Assembly (NCBI GenBank): GCA_945867755.1 | Contig: CAMBJN010000030.1 | Coordinates: 1-11,655, forward strand | Length of the DNA stretch: 11,655 bases | Direction of reading: 5' to 3' | Source: Polynucleobacter meluiroseus | Lineage (GTDB): Bacteria > Pseudomonadota > Gammaproteobacteria > Burkholderiales > Burkholderiaceae | In this document: in pieces, positions 6,031 to 11,655 of the stretch | Position numbering within the stretch: position 1 is the stretch's first letter | Layout of the letters: every line of letters begins with the position of its first letter | The notes under the pieces: generated by a model | What the model was told of the DNA's origin: nothing | Seen by the model: the letters and a program-made list of their open reading frames with translations, nothing else | The model's database searches: none | Program-made: the position numbers and the translations under genes

Positions 6031-6663
6031 ATGACGGTCAAGACCAAGAGCGGGCCCAAAGCCCAACTACAGGCAAGCAATAGCCTGACGACTCAATTTT
6101 ACAGAATGACCTTCACAGCCCTTCTGCTGGTTGTTCTCATGTGGCTTTTTTGGCCAAAGGAAGCTGTTGCAATGAATTGCTCTAAAACACTGTCCCACAC
6201 CTTTCTGAGACTTCAAGATGAGGCTCCTCAGAATTTGTGCCAATACCAAGGAAAAGTAGTTCTGATTGTCAATACAGCCAGTTATTGTGGCTTTACAGGC
6301 CAATATGATGGCTTGGAGAAACTTTATAGCCAGTACAAAGACAAAGGGTTGGTCATTCTTGGATTTCCATCAAATGATTTTGGCAAACAAGAGCCGGGAT
6401 CAAATAAAGAAATCGCCGACTTTTGCCACAACACCTATGGCGTTAAATTTCCCATGTTTGCTAAATCATCCGTCACTGGGCCAAACGTAAACCCGCTTTT
6501 CAAACACTTGATTGAACAAACGGGCACCAAACCTCGATGGAACTTTTATAAATATTTGGTGGATCGTCAAGGTAATGTCGTTGATGCATACAGCAGCATG
6601 ACATCCCCAAGCAGTACAAAAATTGTTGCTCAACTTGAAAAGCTACTTCAGGAAAAACCGTAA
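6031..6663 (+). CDS. exported glutathione peroxidase-family peroxidase
   Basis: Reduces hydrogen peroxide and organic or lipid hydroperoxides. After a basic, polar N-terminal stretch there is a hydrophobic segment at about 27-41 and a likely signal-peptidase site after AVA (45-47), so the enzyme is probably periplasmic, or anchored if uncleaved. The catalytic set is complete: peroxidatic C86 in NTASYCGFTGQY, Q120 in FGKQEPGS, and W170-N171 in RWNFYKYLVDR. A second cysteine, C132 in DFCHNTYGVKFPMF, lies 46 residues after C86, the same spacing as the Cys36-Cys82 pair of yeast Gpx3. This suggests a two-cysteine, thioredoxin-type recycling rather than glutathione. The start is supported by AGGAG at 6017-6021, 9 nt before the ATG; an internal M26 would leave no Shine-Dalgarno. 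It is divergent from litR. Confidence 0.92.
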   Translation: MTVKTKSGPKAQLQASNSLTTQFYRMTFTALLLVVLMWLFWPKEAVAMNCSKTLSHTFLRLQDEAPQNLCQYQGKVVLIVNTASYCGFTGQYDGLEKLYSQYKDKGLVILGFPSNDFGKQEPGSNKEIADFCHNTYGVKFPMFAKSSVTGPNVNPLFKHLIEQTGTKPRWNFYKYLVDRQGNVVDAYSSMTSPSSTKIVAQLEKLLQEKP

Positions 6664-6670
6664 TGAATGC

Positions 6671-6688
6671 CCCAGAAAAAATTTTGGG
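6671..6688 (+). terminator. weak A/T-rich hairpin just after gpx
   Basis: CCCAGAA pairs with TTTTGGG (one G-T pair) around an AAAA loop, 7 nt after the gpx stop. It is not followed by a T-run, so it is at best a weak terminator or an mRNA 3'-end stabiliser. Confidence 0.2.
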
Positions 6689-6755
6689 TCTATTCACAAT
6701 CACTCTGCTTATGCATGGTTAGCCAAAGATAAACGACATACCCATTAACCCTTTT

Positions 6756-6831
6756 AACCACAAGACATGAAGCCCGCTGAGCGCAGTTTCTCTCCCTCCC
6801 TTATTTATGCTCAGGGGTGTCTTGTGGTTTT
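6756..6831 (+). terminator. long hairpin with CU-rich loop between gpx and the lipid operon (terminator, attenuator or small RNA)
   Basis: A 12-bp outer stem (AACCACAAGACA 6756-6767 with TGTCTTGTGGTT 6818-6829) is followed inward by CCC 6773-6775 with GGG 6815-6817 and by CTGAGC 6777-6782 with GCTCAG 6809-6814. The left side carries bulges of 5 nt and 1 nt. The 26-nt loop at 6783-6808 contains CUCUCCCUCCC (6790-6800). A short T-run (6828-6831) follows, broken by C. It may end the gpx transcript, regulate read-through into the next five genes, or be the 3' part of a small RNA. The pairing is seen directly; the role is not. Confidence 0.55.
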
Positions 6832-6858
6832 CTTATTCAAAGCCAATGAAAGAGTCTC

Positions 6859-8190
6859 ATGAAAATAGCCATCGTTGGCGCTGGCATATCAGGCCTTGGC
6901 TGTGCATACGCTCTTAGCAAATTAGATAATTGCGAAGTCACCATCTACGAAGGTGGCAGTCACATTGGTGGTCACAGTAATACGGTTGATCTAACTCTTG
7001 ACACCCCATCAGGCAAAATTAGCCACGGTGTTGATACCGGATTTTTGGTCTTTAATCAAAGAACTTATCCAAGATTGATTCGCTTATTCCATGAAATAGA
7101 CGTTGAGATTGCCAAATCTGACATGTCTTTCTCTGTATCTATTCCCAAACAAAATGGTGATGTATTAGAGTGGTCGGGCACCAGTGTTGATTCATTGTTT
7201 GCTCAAAGAAAAAATATCGTGAGTCCTTCGTTCTTGCGCATGGTCAAAGACATCATTCGATTTAATCGAATTTGTACAAAATTAGCCGCAGACAAACAAT
7301 TGGATGAAGTTGATTTAACTGTTGGCGAATTTATTAAAAAACATGCCTTCAGTCAGGAGTTTCAAGATTGGTATTTTTTACCAATGGTTGGCGCCATTTG
7401 GTCCTGTCCAGTTTCTCAAATGTTGGCATTCCCAATTGCAACCATGATCAGATTTTGCTTTAACCATGGGTTGATTCAAATTGCGTACAGGCCTCAATGG
7501 TTAACGGTTAATGGTGGCTCCAGAGAATACGTCAAAAAATTGTGCGCCCACATTGAAAAAAATCACGGCTCATTTATTCGAGAGTGTGTCAACTCTGTTT
7601 CAAGAAATGACAATCAAGTCAACATCAGCACCGCCCATGGCACCATCATTTATGACCATGTGGTGATGGCCTGCCACAGTGACCAAGCCCTTGATGCCTT
7701 AAATGATCCAAGTACTGAAGAAAATAACATTCTTAGCTCTGTTAAGTATCAAGATAATCGAGCCATATTGCACACCGACAGCTCTTTATTGCCAAAAGAA
7801 AAAAAATGTTGGGCTGCCTGGAACTATGCAAGCACCAGAAGTGAAAACCATCAAGATCAAGAAGTTTGCGTTAACTACCTGATTAACCAACTGCAGCCAT
7901 TGCCCGAAAGTTGGAATGATCAAGCAGTGATTGTCAGTTTGAATCCTGTGATTGAACCTAAAGCAGAAACAGTTCATGCCGACATTCAGTATGCGCACCC
8001 AGTATTTGATCAGGCGGCGATTCTTGCTCAGCAAAACTTATCTTTAATACAAGGCCTGAACAATACATGGTACTGTGGAGCATGGACCGGTTACGGATTC
8101 CACGAAGATGGCCTGCGCTCAGGTGAACTTGTGGCTGAAGCAATCCAGGAAATCTTAAGAGCCCAGAGAAAAACATCAATATCAGTATGA
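6859..8190 (+). CDS. FAD-dependent oxidoreductase (amine oxidase-like, COG2907 type)
   Basis: Flavoprotein with an N-terminal dinucleotide-binding fold: IVGAGISGLGCAYAL at 5-19 (GxGxxG), E31 ending the second strand, and GGHSNT at 37-42. The C-terminal flavin-contact motif is CGAWTGYGFHEDGLRSG at 406-422. It has no signal peptide and should be cytoplasmic or on the membrane surface. Proteins of this type are very often encoded next to a DUF1365 protein and a cyclopropane-synthase-like methyltransferase, exactly as here. A desaturase, dehydrogenase or oxidase acting on phospholipid acyl chains is therefore the likely role. The substrate is not known from sequence. A short AGAG lies 4 nt before the ATG. 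The stop overlaps the next start in ATGA, and this gene opens the five-gene operon. Confidence 0.9.
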   Translation: MKIAIVGAGISGLGCAYALSKLDNCEVTIYEGGSHIGGHSNTVDLTLDTPSGKISHGVDTGFLVFNQRTYPRLIRLFHEIDVEIAKSDMSFSVSIPKQNGDVLEWSGTSVDSLFAQRKNIVSPSFLRMVKDIIRFNRICTKLAADKQLDEVDLTVGEFIKKHAFSQEFQDWYFLPMVGAIWSCPVSQMLAFPIATMIRFCFNHGLIQIAYRPQWLTVNGGSREYVKKLCAHIEKNHGSFIRECVNSVSRNDNQVNISTAHGTIIYDHVVMACHSDQALDALNDPSTEENNILSSVKYQDNRAILHTDSSLLPKEKKCWAAWNYASTRSENHQDQEVCVNYLINQLQPLPESWNDQAVIVSLNPVIEPKAETVHADIQYAHPVFDQAAILAQQNLSLIQGLNNTWYCGAWTGYGFHEDGLRSGELVAEAIQEILRAQRKTSISV

Positions 8191-8960
8191 GTATTGCAAA
8201 AATTTGTTTTGGCCAAGTTCGACATGCTCGTCTTAAGCCTGCGATCAATAAATTTGCCTATTCTGTTTTTACTTTGCGCATCCCGATGCGCAAAAGAGCG
8301 CGCCATGCCCAAGGGATATCTCAAACAGGATTGGGCGACAACAAACTTTCTTGGCTCGCTTTCTATGACAAGGACCACGGCAGAGGAGAAAACGATTCTC
8401 TTGCATGGGCTCTTGATTTAGTTAAAAGCGAAGGTATCACAGACATTGACGGAGAAGTTTGGCTTCAAACATTTCCCAGGGTTTTAGGCTATGTATTCAA
8501 TCCTGTCAGCTTTTGGTTTTTTGAAAATCTCTCGGGAGACTCAAGGGCCATTTTGGCCGAAGTCAATAACACTTTTGGCGAAAGACATTGTTACCTTTTG
8601 AGCGACCCTAAAGGTCAACATCTTCAATGGGGTCAATGCTTTTTATCCAATAAGGTCTTTCATGTATCGCCATTTTGCGAAGTAAAAGGTGAGTATCAAT
8701 TCAGATTTTTCTCAAAATTAAACTCTGGTCAGCACGTTGCGCGCATTGAATATCATGACCAGGGGCCACTCCTAATCACCAGCGTTAGCGGAGTTGAACA
8801 GAATATTGATTTAAAAAGTATCATTTGGTCTGCGATTAGATATCCAGCCATGAGCATTGGAGTGATTGCCAGAATTCATTGGCAAGCTTTACGGTTATGG
8901 CTAAAAGGTGTCCAATTTCACAGTAAACCAACGCCACCTTCTACGGAAGTTAGTAAATGA
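8187..8960 (+). CDS. DUF1365 family protein
   Basis: The family is clear but its biochemical function is not established. Conserved stretches are DHGRGEND at 63-70, GYVFNPVSFWFFE at 101-113, AEVNNTFGERH at 124-134 and KVFHVSPFCEVKGEY at 156-170. A moderately hydrophobic stretch near 212-230 may touch the membrane, but no signal peptide is seen. Length 257 is usual. Homologues accompany cyclopropane-synthase-like enzymes, including in singlet-oxygen-response genes of Rhodobacter, so a role in acyl-chain modification or in presenting its lipid substrate is plausible (inference). It overlaps both neighbours by 4 nt (ATGA at each end), implying fixed stoichiometry with the oxidoreductase and the methyltransferase. 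Confidence 0.9.
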   Translation: MSIAKICFGQVRHARLKPAINKFAYSVFTLRIPMRKRARHAQGISQTGLGDNKLSWLAFYDKDHGRGENDSLAWALDLVKSEGITDIDGEVWLQTFPRVLGYVFNPVSFWFFENLSGDSRAILAEVNNTFGERHCYLLSDPKGQHLQWGQCFLSNKVFHVSPFCEVKGEYQFRFFSKLNSGQHVARIEYHDQGPLLITSVSGVEQNIDLKSIIWSAIRYPAMSIGVIARIHWQALRLWLKGVQFHSKPTPPSTEVSK

Positions 8961-10189
8961 GCTCAAACACCAATACCATTGATGGCTTCTTACCAAGTTT
9001 GCCTTGGCATGCCAAAGCGGTTCTTTCGCTACTGAAGAATATTCAGGTTGGTCAACTACAAGTCATCAGCCCCGAAGGAGAGCGTCTCACCTTCAAGGGT
9101 GCGCATGCAGGTATCGAAGCAACCATTCAAATTCATGACTGGGAAGTTTGCAAGGCTTGCTTAAAGTCTGGTGACATTGGTTTTGCAGAAAGTTATATCA
9201 AAGACCTGTGGGACTCTCCTGATCTTTTATCGCTCCTTAGATTGTTGTTGGCCAATAGACAGGAAATCGAAACCATCATCTATGGAAATTGGTGGGGTCG
9301 CCTTGGCTATCGAATCAAGCATTGGTTCAATAAAAATACCAAGGCTGGTAGCAAAAAAAATATTCATGCGCACTATGACATCGGCAATGCTTTTTATGCC
9401 CTTTGGCTAGATCCAAGCATGACTTATTCAAGCGCTTGCTTTGATTCTAAAGACACACCTTTGGTAGAAGCTCAAATCGCCAAATATCAAAAAATCATTC
9501 AATCTCTTTCAGTTTCCTCGGGTGAGAAAATTCTTGAGGTTGGTTGTGGTTGGGGCGGCCTCATGGAGCAGGCCTGTTTAAAGGGTGTTGATATTGACTG
9601 CCTAACCATATCTGAAGAGCAAGCCAAGTATGCGCGTGAACGCGGTGGAAGAATCCAAGCCAAAGGCTTGGGTTGCCATCAAATTTTGTTACAAGACTAT
9701 CGAGACCATCAAGAGCAGTACGACGGCATTGCCTCCATTGAAATGTTTGAAGCAGTCGGTCAAAGTTATTGGCCCAGTTATTTTGAGATGATCCAACGAT
9801 GCTTAAAGCCAGGTAAAAAAGCCTGTATTCAAACAATCGTTATTGCTGATGATTTATTTGAAAAATACCGTAATAGCTCTGACTTTATTCAACAATATGT
9901 ATTTCCTGGCGGGATGCTGCCTTCAGAAGAAAAATTCAAAGAGGCCGCCGCTAAGCAGGGCCTTGTGACTGAAAGTGTTTATCGGTTTGGGCAGGATTAT
10001 CAAAAAACCTTGGTCTTGTGGCATGAAAAGTTCAATCAGCAATTAGAAGCAGTCAAAGCCCAAGGGTTTGATCAAAAGTTCATCCGTCTATGGAGTCTTT
10101 ACTTAATGTACTGTGCCGCAGGATTTGCTGAAAAAAGTACTGATGTCATTCAATTCACCCTAAGAAAGCCTGACACAAATGGCGCTTAA
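8957..10189 (+). CDS. cyclopropane-fatty-acid-synthase-like SAM-dependent methyltransferase
   Basis: Methylates double bonds of phospholipid acyl chains with S-adenosylmethionine. Seen: the N-terminal lipid-binding domain (about 15-125), HYDIGNAFYALWLDPSMTYS at 139-158, SAM motif EVGCGWGG at 194-201, IEMFEAVG at 261-268, FPGGMLPS at 316-323 and FGQDYQKTLVLW at 344-355. By motif alignment with E. coli CFA synthase, bicarbonate-site E239 and Y317 are kept (E265, Y348), but C139 aligns with S159 and H266 with Q292. The usual MFEHVG reads MFEAVG. A true cyclopropane synthase is therefore less likely than an enzyme making methyl-branched or methylene intermediates, as in the furan fatty acid pathway of alphaproteobacteria (inference). 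It overlaps DUF1365 by 4 nt and the dehydrogenase gene by 11 nt. Confidence 0.92.
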   Translation: MSSNTNTIDGFLPSLPWHAKAVLSLLKNIQVGQLQVISPEGERLTFKGAHAGIEATIQIHDWEVCKACLKSGDIGFAESYIKDLWDSPDLLSLLRLLLANRQEIETIIYGNWWGRLGYRIKHWFNKNTKAGSKKNIHAHYDIGNAFYALWLDPSMTYSSACFDSKDTPLVEAQIAKYQKIIQSLSVSSGEKILEVGCGWGGLMEQACLKGVDIDCLTISEEQAKYARERGGRIQAKGLGCHQILLQDYRDHQEQYDGIASIEMFEAVGQSYWPSYFEMIQRCLKPGKKACIQTIVIADDLFEKYRNSSDFIQQYVFPGGMLPSEEKFKEAAAKQGLVTESVYRFGQDYQKTLVLWHEKFNQQLEAVKAQGFDQKFIRLWSLYLMYCAAGFAEKSTDVIQFTLRKPDTNGA

Positions 10190-10958
10190 TCAAAGAGTCA
10201 TCAGCTTTTACAACAAAAGAATCTGGATCATCGGGGCATCGAGTGGCATTGGCGAAGCATGTGCCAAGGCTTTTCTGAGCCATGGTGCCAAAGTGGCTCT
10301 CAGTGCACGTCGCACTGATAAGCTCAAAGCGATTCAAGAAAAATGGCCAGATGATCAAACTCTTTGTTTGCCAGTTAATGCGCAAAGTAATGATGAACTT
10401 AGTTCTGCTTATCAATCAATCAAAAAAACATGGGGTGGTATCGATTTACTCCTTTATGTTTCTGGCATCTATGAACCCATGCGCGCCGACAACTTTGATT
10501 TGGCCAAGGCCACTGACATCATCAATACCAACATCATTGGCGCGATGAGTGCTTGCTCAATCACTTTGCCTGATTTCATCCAACAACAATCTGGTGGTAT
10601 TGCTATTGTGAGCAGTGTTGCTGGCTACAGCGGATTGCCGCAATCCCTGGCTTATGGTCCAAGCAAAGCTGCCATGATTAATTTTTGCGAAACACTCTAT
10701 TACGACTTGAAGCCAAAAAACGTGGCTGTTTACATGATCAACCCTGGTTTTGTGGCCACCGAAGCAACGGCTAAAAATGATTTTGAGATGCCGGCTTTGA
10801 TTACGGCAGAGCAAGCCGCTACTGAAATTTTAGATGGCATGCAAGCCGGTGAGTTTGATATTCACTTTCCCAAGAGATTTTCATATTTTTTGAAATTTTT
10901 GAGATTATTACCTTACCCCATTTATTTTTTCCTAATTAAAAAATTCATTAAGATTTAA
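10179..10958 (+). CDS. short-chain dehydrogenase/reductase (SDR)
   Basis: Classical NAD(P)-dependent SDR. The cofactor loop is IGASSGIG at 18-25. NTN at 116-118 supplies the conserved Asn. The catalytic Ser lies in IVSSVAGYSG at 143-152, and Tyr159 and Lys163 are in AYGPSK. INPGFVAT at 187-194 is the usual segment after the active site. SARR at 42-45 after the second strand, with arginines, favours NADP(H). The C-terminal 25 residues (KRFSYFLKFLRLLPYPIYFF onward) are strongly hydrophobic and basic, which suggests membrane attachment. The substrate is unknown; position in the operon points to a lipid-derived ketone or alcohol. The start overlaps the methyltransferase end by 11 nt, and no other start codon is available nearby. 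Confidence 0.93.
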   Translation: MALNQRVISFYNKRIWIIGASSGIGEACAKAFLSHGAKVALSARRTDKLKAIQEKWPDDQTLCLPVNAQSNDELSSAYQSIKKTWGGIDLLLYVSGIYEPMRADNFDLAKATDIINTNIIGAMSACSITLPDFIQQQSGGIAIVSSVAGYSGLPQSLAYGPSKAAMINFCETLYYDLKPKNVAVYMINPGFVATEATAKNDFEMPALITAEQAATEILDGMQAGEFDIHFPKRFSYFLKFLRLLPYPIYFFLIKKFIKI

Positions 10959-11387
10959 ATGACAAGTCAGCACATTCAACGGGTGATTGATCAGTTTGAA
11001 AATCTATCGCCCAATTCCATTGATGCATTGGTAGCGCTCTACTCAAAAGATGCTTTTTTCAAAGATCCTTTTAATGAGGTTAAGGGGCATGCGCACATTA
11101 AGCACATTTTCAGCCACATGTTCACACAAGTGAACAACCCACACTTTGTGATTAAAAATACTCTAGAGAATGGATCTCATGCTTGCTTGATCTGGGAATT
11201 TGTTTTTCAACTCAAGAAATCGCCAAATCTTGATCAAGTCATAAGAGGCTGCACTTGGATGACCTTCAATGAAGAATTACTCATCACAGAACATCGGGAT
11301 TACTGGGATGCAGCTGAAGAGCTTTATGAAAAAATTCCCGTGCTGGGTGCGCTGATGCGCTGGCTAAAAAAAAGGGCCCGAGAATAG
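10959..11387 (+). CDS. NTF2-like (SnoaL-type) protein
   Basis: A 142-residue cone-shaped alpha+beta protein of the nuclear transport factor 2-like superfamily. Seen: the typical N-terminal helix followed by ALVALYSKDAFFKDPFNEVKG at about 23-43, a central helix at 45-55, and the C-terminal strands with CTWMTFNEELLITEHRDYWD at about 98-117. Members bind small hydrophobic ligands or act as isomerases or hydrolases; no catalytic residues can be assigned here. The ATG follows directly on the TAA of the dehydrogenase gene with no gap, so the two are translated together. NTF2-like and SDR genes recur in light- and singlet-oxygen-response clusters with photolyase and CFA-like genes, which supports membership of this locus. 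It appears to end the operon; no clear terminator hairpin is visible in the 50 bp after it. Confidence 0.88.
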   Translation: MTSQHIQRVIDQFENLSPNSIDALVALYSKDAFFKDPFNEVKGHAHIKHIFSHMFTQVNNPHFVIKNTLENGSHACLIWEFVFQLKKSPNLDQVIRGCTWMTFNEELLITEHRDYWDAAEELYEKIPVLGALMRWLKKRARE

Positions 11388-11437
11388 ACGCGCTATTAGG
11401 TCCAAAATAAATACTCGACTTTAAATATTCTAGAGTT

Positions 11438-11655
11438 TTACTTTTTTTCTTTTCTGGCTTTGTTCACCAAAAAATCCATCGTTTGGATTGCCCTGGCCTT
11501 TGAGCCACCTGCGATTGATGGTGATGTCAAATATTTGCCCTGAACTGCAACAGATGGTACACCGTCAATTCTGTAAGTTTGAGCAATCTGATTAGCTGCT
11601 CTGGCTTTTGAAATAACGGTGAATGATTTAAAAGTCTTCAAAAAAACTTGGCGAT
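11438..11655 (-). CDS. dsbA: DsbA-like thiol:disulfide interchange protein, C-terminal part (5' end outside window)
   Basis: The open frame runs from TAA at 11438-11440 to the right edge. TTG at 11639-11641 is an internal codon, since the frame continues in RQVF before it. The 72 visible codons match the C-terminus of periplasmic DsbA: the region before the cis-proline loop, then IDGVPSVAVQGKYLTSP with the loop Val-Pro, and a final helix MDFLVNKARK. The active-site CxxC and the signal peptide lie outside the window. DsbA makes disulfide bonds in exported proteins. It is convergent with the light-response operon and probably unrelated to it. Confidence 0.85.
   Translation of the reverse strand, partial: RQVFLKTFKSFTVISKARAANQIAQTYRIDGVPSVAVQGKYLTSPSIAGGSKARAIQTMDFLVNKARKEKK

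Noticed and set aside
7786..8378. Several minus-strand open frames of 80-96 codons
   Set aside because: They are shadows of the flavoenzyme and DUF1365 genes, which carry clear family motifs on the plus strand.
11388..11437. Terminator between the NTF2-like gene and dsbA
   Set aside because: Only a weak, mismatched ACTC/GAGT pairing is present, with no GC-rich stem; the T-run at 11441-11448 is inside dsbA coding sequence.
11438..11641. A complete 67-residue small protein
   Set aside because: The supposed start is a TTG inside a longer frame that continues to the window edge and matches the DsbA C-terminus, so it is a partial gene.
1..11655. CRISPR arrays, insertion sequences, attachment sites, tRNA or rRNA genes
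   Set aside because: No repeated units, transposase frames, terminal repeats or tRNA-like cloverleafs were seen on reading both strands.

Overview
The window comes from an AT-rich member of the Burkholderiales. Protein sequences and gene order resemble free-living freshwater Polynucleobacter-type bacteria; this is an inference from family resemblance, since no database was searched. Coding density is very high: most genes overlap or abut, and the only sizeable gaps are 196 bp (5835-6030) and 195 bp (6664-6858).

Left part (1-3329). A VanZ-like membrane protein on the minus strand runs off the left edge. It is divergent, with a 26-bp gap, from a plus-strand string of birA (biotin ligase), coaX (type III pantothenate kinase) and a 64-residue single-pass membrane protein. 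These three are joined by short overlaps. They converge on rfaE2 (heptose-1-phosphate adenylyltransferase).

Middle and right part (2817-11387). This is a light and photo-oxidative stress locus. Leftward run litR (MerR-family regulator with a CarH/LitR-type cobalamin photosensor domain), an iron-sulfur photolyase/cryptochrome of the PhrB/CryB type, and rfaE2. Rightward run an exported glutathione peroxidase, then a long hairpin with a CU-rich loop. After that come five tightly packed genes: FAD-dependent oxidoreductase, DUF1365 protein, cyclopropane-synthase-like methyltransferase, short-chain dehydrogenase and NTF2-like protein. The simplest model is that cobalamin-bound LitR holds the locus down in the dark and light relieves it. 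That would switch on DNA photorepair, peroxide removal and modification of membrane fatty acids. Two inverted repeats built on GACA/TGTC half-sites lie in the divergent litR-gpx spacer and are the best operator candidates.

Right edge (11438-11655). The C-terminal end of a DsbA-like disulfide oxidoreductase, on the minus strand, enters from outside.

The most unusual points are these. The methyltransferase has lost two of the bicarbonate-site residues known from E. coli cyclopropane synthase, so it probably makes something other than a cyclopropane ring. A structured CU-loop hairpin separates gpx from the lipid genes. A strong Shine-Dalgarno in front of litR serves a five-codon mini-ORF instead of litR itself.
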